Source of the DNA: Beroe forskalii
Lineage: Eukaryota > Ctenophora > Nuda > Beroida > Beroidae
NCBI GenBank assembly: GCA_011033025.1
Contig: WFMF01000187.1
Coordinates: 272,447 to 336,446, forward strand
Direction of reading: 5' to 3'
Length of the DNA stretch: 64,000 bases
Shown one piece after another: positions 11,798-23,835 of the stretch. The notes below the pieces were generated by a model that saw nothing but the letters and a program-made list of their open reading frames with translations, was not told where the DNA came from and did no database searches. The position numbers and the translations under genes are program-made. How positions within the stretch are numbered: the first letter of the stretch is position 1; the number at the start of each line of letters is the position of its first letter.

Positions 11798-14146
11798 GTT
11801 AATATGCTGTTACTTTATTAGAAAACATTGTTTTGTTTTGGGGTCTATTATTTTGTATTTTGCATGTTAAGATGTTACAAGCTTTGTGTAGCTTGAGATG
11901 CAAGCTTTGGTTGGGGGTTCAGGAAAGCACTTGTTTTTGGTACTACTGCTTTTGGGACCGGGGTAAAAGTGGGTTTGCTGACAGGTAAATCATTATGAAA
12001 TGCACTCATATTAGGTTTTTGATACTTTGATAAGGATATCTTTGACAAGGCAGGACATAGCTTTATATTGAGAGATATCGGGTTAATTAGCCTAATGATA
12101 GTGATTCACGACTGACTGTTATAGAAAATAGTTATAAGAAATTCGATATCAATTAAGAATTTACAGGCAAGGCTTTGTTTTGAAATTGAACTCCATGGAA
12201 GTGTACACTGTACATTTTACATTTATCAAATGGGTCTAGGCTGATTCAATTACCAATTGAACAGATGGCTCAGTGGCTCATCGTTCCTATGTGAAAAAGT
12301 GTTGCACTGGAAACTGGCCCCCACTTTTCTTCTTTTCAACAGACATTGATCATTTGACATTCAATTCAAGTCTTTAGTTATTCTTATGTGGATCATCAAA
12401 ATTTAATCATCCAATGAAATCTTCCTGGACAATAGAGGTATTTAGGCATTCCATAGGACTTGGTCTGCTAGGACCAAACTTGATATGAACTTTTCATTTT
12501 GAATAGACATTGATCATTTGATTTAAGTTAAGAATCATCTTGGATCATCAATAAATCATCCAGTAAAATAAATTTTGTATAGGTAGTAAAATAAACTAAT
12601 AAACGTATTCTCGGCATTTGATAGCCCTTAGTCTGCTAGGACCAGCTGTAGCTCTGTTGTACGTGTGGCACACTACACAAGTGATAGTAAGTCATTTGCT
12701 TTCAACTGCTTCAAATAGGTATAATGATGTGCACATTGAACTGATCGGTGGCTTGCTGTGATTGCATAATTTGCAGAGAAGCAGAAATCAACTTAAATTT
12801 GTTGAAGATGAGAATTCAGAATTTAGTAAATAGTTAGGCAAGGAAATAGGAATTACACGATTTGGTTATCCAAAAAATTGTAGGAATGAGTAGTCCCATT
12901 AATGTTTGATAAAATAAACTCATCATTATTTTCATGCCACTCAATGCTTCCGTTCCGTTTCATGGCCTTGCTTGTGTGACTCATTGGCTCGGTGGAATAA
13001 AAATCAAGTACTTACTAAGCGACGGCTACGTATTTACGTATTAATGCTTATGAAAGTATGAAATTATGAAGGTCTGCAGCTGAGTAACAGTTTATGTAAG
13101 TTTCTGTAAAGTAGTAAGCTGACGAAGCCATGCCTGTATGATGTATACAATATATAAATGGTATACCTACAGCTTCTTTGTAGTAAGTGTATATTTTAAT
13201 AAATGCTTGTGAGAGTGTGAAGTGCGATGTACAATGCTCACTGCTCAGTGTATAACACACGTACTATTAGAATAAAGGCTGGTAGTCTTTTGTACTTATC
13301 ACTTAACTAAACACCTGGCTAATGGTTTGAGAGCTGTGTTAATCTATTTACAGATCATTGGTAGTAGACTTGTAGGTACGGTTCAATGATAGAATCTTAA
13401 TATTGTACTGAAAAGTGAAAATTTTGTATAATTTACTCAATTTGACAGTCATATTTATAATGGATTGGTCACGATGCTGTTCTCTTGATTAACTGACACC
13501 TGCTGTAATCCTACGACATTTGCTGTAAGTTTAGCGTGGTTCCTGTCCACTGAGTGTGACATGAGTTTGTGTATGTAGCCTCAAATACAATCCTACACTG
13601 TAGCATCAGCAAGCTCTGCGAAAGGTACATTCAGAAGCAAGCAGTGTACGTATATCTGTATATATCCATGCCACGTATATTAACAGTGAACAGCTTTGGA
13701 ATTTAGAAACGGGAAGCATCACACTTTTACTGTACCTCATTTGTCATCTTGAATGGAACTCTTTGGTGTGAACATCAATTGTTATTGCATATGAAACACT
13801 CAATACACACGAACACTGTTGTAAATGGTAACACACCGCATAAGGCAAAACATAATACTTGCCTCAACTGTTTTAATAGCAGTGTTACTTTAGTACATTG
13901 GTATATTAGTAGCTATATTGTATTAACAAGCAGACTGAGCAGTTCAGCCCCAGGTCTGTTGTGAGTACATCCAGTACAATTATTACTGCTAGCTTTACAC
14001 CACCTGAAAGCATGGAATTTAGTAAGGGGTGCTTGGGTGCGTAATTGGTTTGTTTCAGAAACCAAAACCCACTTTTGGTTTCAACATGGGCCTTTGACGG
14101 CAGTCTGCAGGAACGCCAACTCAGCTTAGTGGAAATTAGATTATTT

Positions 14147-14246
14147 CATGAGGAAGATATCACATAGAAAGAAATTACACTATCCCATATCATTCTAGTG
14201 ATGAAGATATCGCATAGAAAGAAATCTCATTATCTTATATCATTCG
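14147..14246. repeat. Two-copy diverged tandem repeat, about 53 bp
   Basis: GAAGATATC(A/G)CATAGAAAG followed by a CATATCATTC-type tail occurs twice in a row with several differences. Confidence 0.6.
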
Positions 14247-15741
14247 GTGTGAACGTTATCACATTATCACATCTGGATTGTGGAAGAATGGAGTCCCATA
14301 TATCTCCCCGACTTTTAGTATGGACATTTCTTTTTGGGCCCTGACTCCTGTACTCAACCGTGGGTTTCAAACAGGCATAATAATCTCAAAAACTCCGTAA
14401 TATTTGTACAAATTGCGTTATGGAGTTATGGACCCCTAATTGCTTGAGTCCAGGGCTGATTGGGTACCCTGAAGGTCCGCCGTGGGTCTTCCTTTGCGGA
14501 TTATAGAGACTTGAGGGTCTCTCGAAGGTCCGCTCCAGCTGGGTCGACGTTTTTTGGCAATCTTCCCCATTGTTTTTGTTTCTTTTTTAGTATTTCGCGT
14601 AACGCGCGAAGTGTATCGTCTGATGTATTGAAAGCGAAAAGAAGCGCGTCTTGTGCGGTGTGTGAAATAATGAAATAATATAAATAGAAAATGTAATTTC
14701 CACATAACAACACTTTCAGTTCACCTTTGAAGTTGAGCCCGATCTGTTTTGCAGCAATTATTAAGTTCTTAAGTTATGACATTTGAATAACATTCATGAT
14801 TAAGATTGATCAGCCATAGGCGAACTTAGGCAAAACCTCATTAATATCAAGACTTTGTTTCAGAGACGAGTCAAGTCCGATGTGAAGAGTAAAAGGCATC
14901 AAGAGAACGATGGCATGTTTTCCTGAATCCTGACGATCATAAAACTGAACTGGGTTGTATATCCTGCTAAGCAAAAAGCAATTTATTTGAAATACGATGT
15001 GGATATGATTTGCATGTACATTAGTAAGTTAGTATGAAATTGTTTATAAATTACTTTATTTTCTTAAAAGGTATTATCTAAAAATTTATGTCTAGTTAAT
15101 TGATATCGTTTATGAAGAATGAAAGAAAAAGGTATTGGCCAGTAAGAGCCAGCCGGCTCTTGCAGGGATTTGTTCGACCATTGCCCCGCAATCGACTTAT
15201 TAAGAAATCCATTGGTTAGCTATATAGCCACCGATAATATCAAGTGTTTAAGTTCTGAGGATGTTTTTCGTAATTATGCAATACACTGCTTTTGTGAGTG
15301 CTTGAAGTTTTTGTTCCTTTTTCCCCGTTGAATTTAAGTTGAAGTTTTTGATATCAATAACATCGCTAGTTTCTGATCAAAATTATGAATGATTTAGTTT
15401 TGATGTATTGATTATAATCATGCTATCAGTTGCTGATGTTAAATAATTTTAAGAAAATAAAGGTGGCCCTATTTTTTTGCAATGAGCTTTCTAATTTTAA
15501 TAGTCAAGCATGAATAACTGAATTATACGAATTTAGGGAGTTTATATGAATTTCGTGGGTTACTCATTTTGGGATCCTAAAGATTATTATGATTGAAGAT
15601 ACTTCGATTTAAGCGTGGTTTTTAGATGATATGTATGATGAAACTGGAAATCTTAATTACAGTTCGTATCTATTCATAGCCTGTTGTCGACGGCGCATTA
15701 TAAGCGCACTACCACAGGGTCGCAAAATCGTCTTGAAATTT

Positions 15742-15784
15742 ACCAATCAGCGCACGAGTAAGTAAGGGTCGTGCGCTGATTGGT
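15742..15784. promoter_or_regulatory. Hairpin of two inverted CCAAT boxes
   Basis: ACCAATCAGCGCACGA and its exact reverse complement are separated by 11 bp. Each arm carries a CCAAT pentamer in a context suitable for NF-Y. It lies about 1 kb downstream (in GPCR orientation) of the minus-strand GPCR, so it could be a divergent promoter element or simply a hairpin. No transcript start can be assigned. Confidence 0.45.
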
Positions 15785-16791
15785 TGATGGAATATGAACC
15801 TTTGGCTAGGCCGAAATTAGATGTCATCGGGTTATAACTTGGCGAAAATCACGATGGAAGAAGATTATTCGTTGATCGTCAAATGTTAAATTCGTATAAG
15901 GTCATTATTTGCGATTTCGGGTGCGAAACGTTTTAGAAATTGCCACGCTTGCTTTCAAAATATAGTATTAGGCCGCTTTTTGGGATGAAACTAATATTGT
16001 CCAATATTTGGATATTGAAGCACTAAAAAGTAAGTTTGGAATCCAAACATTTTTTTCAAAATTATTTAAAGATTTTGAAGCTACAGTTTTAAACTGGAAT
16101 TTTATCGCAAATTTATTGGAGTGGCGTTGAAAATTGAATCAATTTAATTAACGTGTTTTTTGGATAAGCACTGATACAGTAACATGTCAGGAAATCAAAA
16201 TTTCTAATTAAATGGGAAACTATCCGATCAGTTGGCCAGTTTTTCCTGTCTGCTCATTGACGAATGAAATTTTTGAAAGACACAATAACCATAAAGACAA
16301 ACAATCCTCAATGGCCCTGGTAATTACAGAACTGTTTAGGTTTCATTTGTTTCTATAGAGTTGTATGTTGAATTGCCATTTCATGGTCTGAACTAATTCA
16401 TGAATTCATGGTTTATCAGTTCAATAGAATTATTTAAAAGAGTTACTTATCGTAAAACAAGGCAAAATAAATTGTTAATAATATACATAGTAGACGTGAA
16501 TATTATCAGCTATTTTGATTGTGCTGTTGACATGATATTAAACTTTGCATTGAATAAAATTGTAATAGTTTAATTCTACGTTAATCTCAATTCAGTCAAA
16601 AATGGGTCCAATTCCCAAGTTTCAGAAAGATTCACAATGATATAATCAATAATCATGTGACATCAAAATTTGCTATTAACTATCTTTATCGATGAAAATA
16701 TGATTCTCTGTAATGTGTTGGTTGCATTTCACAACTCTTATGGTACCGTTGATGAAATTTAGATTATCTTCAAAACTCATCTTTAGATCCT

Positions 16792-16797
16792 TTTATT
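16792..16797 (-). terminator. Polyadenylation signal of the GPCR gene
   Basis: AATAAA on the minus strand lies 15 bp after the GPCR stop codon, implying a very short 3' UTR. Confidence 0.55.
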
Positions 16798-16812
16798 CCA
16801 GTGACCTTATTC

Positions 16813-17895
16813 TCAACCAAGTATTCCAATTGAGGTGCCCAGAATGGCCATGTTTCCCGATGTTGAGCTCCTATGTACAGACGACCTCACTGTCACTGCC
16901 AATTTGATCATTACATTCTTCAACGATCGGGTCGTCAGGATGAAGGCCAGCGGTGACAGGCCTATCGTTATTTGCAGAGTGGAATAGAACACGTCAAAGA
17001 ATGTCGACAGGAACCCTCCCTTCGAAATAACCGGAATAATGTCAGCTGTAAGGACGGTTGATATTGCCCAGGGCATGGAAATTAACAAGTGCATGGCTAA
17101 GACGACGATAATCGACCAAGGAATGCTCCGTCGTTCTGCCATCACTGACTTGCTGTTTGCTGTCAGGTCTCTGTGTGACCGTCTTGCGAACACTGCTATC
17201 CTGTAGATCTTGAAATAAAGTATCACCACGGAAATGAAGGGCAGGACGAAGCCAATGCCCAAAAAGATGCCGTAATATACGCGACATAGCGGCGCTTCTT
17301 CCACATCTGCGAAACTGCAGTAGGTCACCTCGGTGTAATTCATCCCATCGATGACTGCAGCTATTCTCAGGCGTAATTCACAAACACCAAAGCTGGGGCA
17401 CGCCGCAACTAGAGCGCAAATCAAGATAGCCGCTCCTAAGCCTAGCAGCTGGTTCCTCACTCTAAGGTAGCGACCGTTAGAAAGCGGGAGGGTCAGGAAG
17501 ATATATCTCACTACCGTGATAATGAGGATGCAGTAGCCGGGCAGCATCATGGCGAATGTCTGGATAGCCGCTATAAGGGTGCAGGGTCTGGCTGCCATCC
17601 CGCCCTGCTGGACCTCCCAGACCCACGCGACAGTGAGGGAGAGGAGGAGGAAGAACTGGGAGAAGACGTAGAAGAGGACGGAGCTGAAGAGCTTCAGGTA
17701 CTCCCGACAGTGGCAGAAGATGATGTAGACGAGGCAGACGCTAAACGCGGTAAATAGGAGGTAGCTAGGCCCCACCGTCCATTGGCTGATAGTCAATTGG
17801 TACATGTAATTGTAAGGGTTGATTGCCATATCATCGATTTCACTTTCAGTGAAAGTGGTTGTCGTGGCCATTTGGGATGTGCTTTCAGGCTCCAT
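16813..17895 (-). CDS. Rhodopsin-like (class A) GPCR, orphan
   Basis: A 360-residue seven-transmembrane receptor encoded in one exon. Hydrophobic helices fall at about 41-61, 69-93, 105-137, 148-168, 206-235, 258-282 and 294-321. C105 at the top of helix 3 and C193 in the second extracellular loop can form the family disulfide. N186 (NYT) is a possible glycosylation site. The helix-3 motif reads VVRY (128-131) in place of D/ERY, and the helix-7 motif reads SPLAF (314-318) in place of NPxxY. The extracellular N-terminus is short and Thr/Ser-rich with no signal peptide. Eleven bases upstream of the ATG a minus-strand ACCGCAG looks like a splice acceptor, so an upstream non-coding exon is likely. 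The ligand is not predictable; peptide or amine-type receptors are equally possible. Confidence 0.85.
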   Translation of the reverse strand: MEPESTSQMATTTTFTESEIDDMAINPYNYMYQLTISQWTVGPSYLLFTAFSVCLVYIIFCHCREYLKLFSSVLFYVFSQFFLLLSLTVAWVWEVQQGGMAARPCTLIAAIQTFAMMLPGYCILIITVVRYIFLTLPLSNGRYLRVRNQLLGLGAAILICALVAACPSFGVCELRLRIAAVIDGMNYTEVTYCSFADVEEAPLCRVYYGIFLGIGFVLPFISVVILYFKIYRIAVFARRSHRDLTANSKSVMAERRSIPWSIIVVLAMHLLISMPWAISTVLTADIIPVISKGGFLSTFFDVFYSTLQITIGLSPLAFILTTRSLKNVMIKLAVTVRSSVHRSSTSGNMAILGTSIGILG

Positions 17896-20098
17896 TTCAT
17901 AGGCCCCTGCGGTAAAGTGAGAGAATTAATTTTTATCGAAATCGATAAAGATTGGGCAGACGCTGTCCAACTTCTAATTGGAATGATAATTGAATGATAA
18001 TGTACAAATTTATCAATACGGTAATTCAACATAACGAAAAAAGGTCAAAGGGGCGATTAACGCATTAAAAGGGAGAATTGTAAGTAGCAGACAGCTTCGA
18101 AAGAAAAATAACACCCATTCTGTGAGTTACAGCCGAATCCATAGTACATAGAGTAATTTCATTATTGAATAGGATAAGGATCATAATTATTAGCTTAACT
18201 ATCTGTAGAAATCTGTATCCTTCATGCGATGTTTATATCCTGTTTAAACATGTTGTCAGCATGCTATATGTTTGGGATATGGATAGAAATATGATTCGAA
18301 TACTCCACGTCACCATCGTTTTATGATTAGATATCACTATTATAATCATAGAAATTGTGATAGATATGATCATCGTAATATTCGATGATTGAAAACAGTT
18401 GAAATTTCTGTCAATTATCCAGGATGCTCCATCTACTCAAATTTTACTTTCATGATTCTCTACGGTCATGATGCAGAGATTTGTTCTGGATTTTATAGCT
18501 GTAATAGCTTTACATCGTGACTTGTTTATCTAGCGGACTTCGCAAGTCTTAGTCGTCTTCGTTGGCGTAGCGTTATCGTACTACCTTATTGGCCTTTATT
18601 CGTTTATTTACCCTTCTTTTAATTGACCCTATGGACAAAAATTCGAATCATTTTTGAACAATTTCAGCCTTTTACCTGCCCCTTGGACAAACATTTGCTC
18701 AAGCAGTTGCCAAACCAAGAAAATTTTGATCAAAAAAGCCACAAAAACTAACATACACTAAGTAAATTACATCAAAAACTCAAATCCTGGTCTAATTTCA
18801 TGATTTTGGTCATTATCTGTGTGATATGATGACAGTCAAATGAATCTAACCACATTAGCCTAGTTATAAAAATTTCATCTGGCCTAAATCAACAGGCCTT
18901 TTAACCGGCCATTTTGGACAAAAACCTCAGAGTCGTTTTTGTCCTTAATGACCAGTATTTTAAGATTAGATATTACGAAACAATAATGTGCGCCTCAACA
19001 GTCAACTGATAAACGGCGAATGCCGAATACGATACGAGCTACTTCGTTTCACGAAATTACAGATGCCCTTCTCCTAATGAACAAAATTTGCATCTATACT
19101 CGATGGTTATTGTCATGACATTGGCCAATCAGCTCGCGTGTCTTATTCCAACTTGCATAGTGATTGGCTAATTACAACTTAATTATGGAATCTGGACCTG
19201 TGGGAAAGCTTATGATACGCCTTGTAAATATCCACGCAAATCCGGTTTACTACGTTCATCCCACACTCGAGCCAAACGAACGAGTTGAATAGGAATATAT
19301 GAACAAAATGATATTTAATAAACATTCCAAGAACAAAGTATTAAATATTAATCAAGTGATGACAGTAATTCATCTAGCAGTGGCGGTCCGTCAAATATCA
19401 CCACTCGTACATGTTCTGCATGTGACACAGCTTCTGTCTAGATAGCTGTATGTCTTGCAATTACTGTAACTGTAAGTGCCTTGCAATCTATAATTGCCTT
19501 GCAATCATATTATGATTTTGATCGTTGGCTGTAGACTGTTAAGTGTAAGTGAATGAAAGTATGCCAATCAGTTGGATAGGTATTAGGTAGGTTGAAGTAG
19601 GTCACATACACGAATCTGGGAGGTGGGTCGATCCGATGCCATTATGGAGTTATGGTTTCATGTTAATATGGGAAGTATAAAAAGTACACGCTCAGCTAAA
19701 ACAGATAAACAGAGTACTGGCGATCTACTGCCGGTCCACTCTGAAGTCTTTATCACAATACTGACATTATAGAGCAGTACTTTGATCTGTGTACTGTACC
19801 ATAATGAGTCATGTGTACTTGAAGCTGTTAGGAATGACTTGGTGGCATTACTCAGGCCTCTCGTAAATTTCTTGATCAGAGCACCACTAAACCAATTGAC
19901 GACCCCCTGAAATTTATTACAGTCGATAGTTCGAATTCTTGGATGCTAGGATCCTATTGTAACTTTCCTGGAATCCTAATGCAATGTCTCCCCGTCATTT
20001 CCTTGCTTTATACCGAGTGTATGTCAAGCAATTTAGGCGGTTCTACGCCATCAAATAACCATTATTAGCCATGATAATGACGTCACGGTCACTTTTCA

Positions 20099-20287
20099 AT
20101 GATATCAGTTTTAAAGAGTGTAGAGGCCTTCTTCCAGGCTCGATGGCTTACAAAGAATGAGAGTAGCATCAAATGCGTGTATTTCTCTTTCCTAATCATC
20201 GCTCTTTTAGCTACTGGAGTGGCTTGTTTGGTTTATGTCCCGCCAAAGCCTCCAAATGTACCAAATATCGTATTTAGATTAACTTGA
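20099..20287 (+). CDS. Possible small single-pass membrane peptide or exon
   Basis: A 62-codon frame with one strong hydrophobic segment (about residues 27-47, VYFSFLIIALLATGVACLVY), preceded by charged residues and followed by a proline-rich stretch (VPPKPPNVPN). A perfect CRE octamer TGACGTCA (20079-20086) lies 12 bp before the ATG. No family is recognised and there is no splice support, so it could be chance. Confidence 0.22.
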   Translation: MISVLKSVEAFFQARWLTKNESSIKCVYFSFLIIALLATGVACLVYVPPKPPNVPNIVFRLT

Positions 20288-20647
20288 ATTTGAATAGTCA
20301 AGGGATAAGTATTTTCGTTGAGCCTGCTCCAAATAAGAAAATAGTACCAATAAATGAACAAGATGGACGAACCGTAACAAAAAGACAAAAGCCTCTCGAA
20401 TACGATTAAATTGCATATACTGATAGTTTACATCGTAGGGAAAGCAGAGTTTCGAGCGAGTCAATTAAACATTTGACAAAGTAATTCGAACAGAAGCACA
20501 CGTGATCGTTAAATCAAATATTGATGGCGAATTAGTTTTCTCTATAGAATCCCGAACTCGTCATAAAATTGGAAAATCAGTTCGCAAGTTAAATCACGCT
20601 CAGACTGGCCTATGTCAAATTGACATGGGTACGCTAATTCGCTAATA

Positions 20648-21180
20648 CCGGGTGTTCACGGCAGTTGTTCCTTACTTTGAGCGACGATTGTGGGAGAACC
20701 AAAGCAGATAGACTTACCTAACTTTGAAAAATGGTTCAAAATGGCTATAAAATAGTGACTATAAGCTATCCCAGCTGATTCTTTTTGATGATTTTTTTTC
20801 AATATAGCCATACTGGACGTAAGAAGTTCGACATGTTCCCGGTCACCTAGGGCCTTGAAATTTTGGTTGGATGAACTCTGACATCTAATTAACACTGTGT
20901 AAAAATTTCAGAAAGATCCAATAAGTCGTTTTGATTTTATGACCAATTATGTAAACATCATAAACACGTCGTACGCGTACTGCAGCACAAGTCACAACAA
21001 AACATAAACAACAAGGCCCTAGGTGAACGGGGACAAAATCATCAAAAAAAATTCAGCTGGGATAGCTAGTCACTATTTTATAGCCATTTTGAACCATTTT
21101 TCAAAGTTTGGTAAGCCTATCTGCTTTGGTTCTCTCACAATCGTCGCTCAAAGTTAGGAACAACTGCCGTGAAGACCCGG
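20648..21180. mobile_element. 533-bp long-hairpin element flanked by TA
   Basis: Very long terminal inverted repeats start CCGGGTGTTCACGGCAGTTG on the left. The right end is its near-perfect complement. The arms remain alignable for about 145 bp and, more weakly, through a CCTAGGGCCTT / AAGGCCCTAGG pair nearer the centre. The dinucleotide TA flanks both ends (20646-20647 and 21181-21182), as expected for Tc1/mariner-type integration. No transposase is encoded, so it is non-autonomous. Confidence 0.75.
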
Positions 21181-21388
21181 TATAATAAATTGCATCCTAC
21201 TAGACTCATGTCATCCACGACCAAGCAACATCACACTATAAAACATGTTCAGACTAATTTCTCGGGACGTTCTTATTAGGTTATTATTAAGTTGTGCAGA
21301 CATCTAGAAAATCTTGTAGGACAAAAAAGCTGTCAAAAAAACTGACAAAAAGCTCATAATGTCAAAAATTCCGCATCAGTAGTAATGA

Positions 21389-21600
21389 AGTGTCTATACC
21401 CAACGAGACATATTTATGTGGGAATCAAAATTTTGGGGATTTGAAAATATGGGGATTTCTTCGATATTACCCCTGTGAGCGTTTGATGATCATATCGGCA
21501 TTTAATGGGGATTGGGGTGCGAAAATGTGGGGTTCTCTTTTTCGTAAAATATACAAATTTTGTTCCGCATAGTTAATAATATGTCTCGTAAGGTATCTAA
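21389..21600. mobile_element. Possible small inverted-repeat element
   Basis: ACGAGACATATT near 21404 and AATATGTCTCGT near 21571 are inverted, with partial extension outward (GTGTCTATACCC against GGTATCTAA). The roughly 150 bp between them is AT-rich and carries a repeated TTTGGGGATTTG / ATGGGGATTTC motif. The ends are poorly defined. Confidence 0.35.
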
Positions 21601-21807
21601 TCTAGCGTCTATATAGTATATTTTAAAAAACTAAAAGTAAAATACTTACTTAAATATATGAAACTGGACGGTGTCTAATAAGACCTGAAACTTCATCACT
21701 AATCTACATCCAACGAGAACTATTAGAAGTTTTTGCAGTGTCTGGCACAACAGGTGGTCCAGCCTGTTGTACTCAATCTATTATCTAGATCATACCCTCG
21801 ACAGGGG

Positions 21808-22301
21808 TTCATTAAAACCGTGTTAGAGTAGTAAGTTATATAGTGTAGAATAGTTAATGAATTTCTTTGTTACTGAAAAAGTAAAGAAACAATCAAAGCT
21901 ACAACTATCCTCGTCCTCCCTATAATAGGTGAGTAGGTGGTAAGAACTAAGAACACATTTAACATAGAGGTAAGAACACTGGACCAAACACCTGGTTCAT
22001 ATTCATATAACAGCAGTGGTCATAATGAACAATTAGGTTAGCTATGCGAAATACACATGGTCAAAGCTGAGAAGTTCTCATGGTTTTATACCAGAAAAAG
22101 CTGTTTGCAATCTGGCGCCAACCTGATTGTTCATATACCGCTCAGACGTACTCAAGGCGGTTGCACAGCTCGGAAATGAGACGGTAAGGGTAATTATGAG
22201 GCACGAAGTGTGACGAACACGGTTTTTCGGCTCCCTATTCATGGTTTTGTATAGTGAGTGGGCACTGGGCAGTGGGCATACTTGCTGATGCTAATTTGCT
22301 A
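21808..22301 (+). repeat. Direct repeat of about 494 bp, copy 1
   Basis: Starts TTCATTAAAACCGTGTTAG and ends GATGCTAATTTGCTA. It is nearly identical, with small indels, to 23338-23835. The copies are in the same orientation, 1530 bp apart start to start. The ends are not the TG...CA expected of a long terminal repeat and I see no coding region between them, so a segmental duplication or an unknown non-coding element is more likely. Confidence 0.85.
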
Positions 22302-23337
22302 TTGTATTGTATTGTATTGTAGGTTCCCCAAACTCGGAAGTAAGGGGGACAGTACCCTTAAGGGCACTGCCAGCACTGGGGCCACGGGACACCACTTATA
22401 GCGACGGCAAGTTGCCACTGGTACCCACTGGGTGCTCTGGCTTTATTGGGAACAGCATTTCAGTGACATTGGCTTGGTGAACTTCACTGAGCAATGGGGG
22501 TCCGGGTGTTAGGCCAGACAAGCCGCCTTTACTGCTGCACACTACAGTTTGAGTCAACTATATCTCTGTCCAAAGCACAGAAAAATAGATTTACTCTCCC
22601 TGTCCACATTGCCATGGGTCGGTCAAAAAGTCATAAAGGTAAGTGTAGTTTTGAAGGCGTGAGCTGGGTTGCCTTCGGTAACATAAGTGTATTTAAAAAG
22701 TGGTACGGATTTCATTTTAAGTGGTAGATTATCTAAATGTCAGGACCCTCCTGCTCTCCTTCCATTATTGTCTTGAATCAATTGGGGTATCGTCGTCTTT
22801 TGTTATTATTACCTTGTAAAGGTGTGCTTCTACGTTTATTTGTTTTGTGAGATAATTCTAATATCCATTTACATAAACACATGTATGAATTATATATTTA
22901 ATTCAAATAAATTCTATGTTTTTGAGTGGTGAAATTTAAAATTTTGGCAGAGCTTCCGCAGGGCAAAGAAGCCCTACTTCAAACTGCTGGACAAAATTTC
23001 AATATCACTTGATTTTAGTGTGACAGATTGGGACCTCACTGGTAGATCTGGAGGATTTTTAGTTCTCATCCGGCTAAAAGCACAAAGAACTATTGACTGT
23101 AAGAGGAAAGACTAATGGCTGATACAGCTAGTCTGTTAGGTTGCACATTGTTCTTATACTCCAAGAGCATAAGTTGGCAGCCTACTTGTTGCTTCTTGGT
23201 CTTAATCGCACTATCGCTGTAGTATTAGCAAGCTAATCTACAGACTACGGCCTGGGAGCAGCAACGAAGCTCCGTTCCAGGGAATCTCACCAATGTTCTG
23301 ATTTAACGGTATGGTGCCCGAATCATCAGAACCTGGT

Positions 23338-23835
23338 TTCATTAAAACCGTGTTAGAGTAGTAAGTTATATAGTGTAGAATAGTTAATGAATTTCTTTGT
23401 TACTGAAAAAGTAAAGAAACAATCAAAGCTACAACTATCCTCGTCCTCCCTATAATAGGTGGTAAGAACTAAGAACACATTTAAGTTTTAACATAGGGGT
23501 GAGAACAATGGACGCAACACCTGGTATATATTTTAATAGCAGTGGTCATAATGAACAATTAGGTTAGCTATGCTAATTACACTTGATCAAAGCAGTTAAG
23601 TCCATCGCTGGGAAATTCTCACGGCTTTATACCAGAAAAAGCTGTTTGCAATCTGGCGGCAACCTGATTGTTCATATACCGCTGAGACGTACTCAAGGCG
23701 GTTGTACAGCTCAAAAATGAGACGGCAAGGGTGATTATGAGGCAAGAAGTGTGACGAACATGGTTTTTCGGCTCCCTATTCATGGTTATGTTAATTGATT
23801 GGGCACTGTGCATACCTGCTGATGCTAATTTGCTA
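23338..23835 (+). repeat. Direct repeat of about 498 bp, copy 2
   Basis: Second copy of 21808-22301. It differs by short indels, for example near the AATAGGTGGTAAGAAC and ACATTTAA joints, and by scattered substitutions. The spacer (22302-23337) begins with a (TATTG)n run and shows no gene. Confidence 0.85.

Larger units (their letters stand above)
11798..16790. other. Intergenic, no gene recognised
   Basis: About 5 kb of AT-rich sequence. I see a two-copy tandem repeat near 14147-14246 and a CCAAT-bearing hairpin at 15742-15784. A short CG-containing stretch at 14440-14700 has overlapping small frames on both strands but no recognisable protein. Some of this may be 3' UTR or later exons of the upstream gene. 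Confidence 0.45.

Noticed and set aside
14436-14713. Overlapping frames on both strands with basic residues (GKIAKKRRPS)
   Set aside because: Three overlapping frames of similar length, no recognisable domain and no splice context.
21808-23835. LTR retroelement with two LTRs
   Set aside because: Ends are not TG...CA, no primer-binding or polypurine tract seen, no coding remnants between, and no target duplication.
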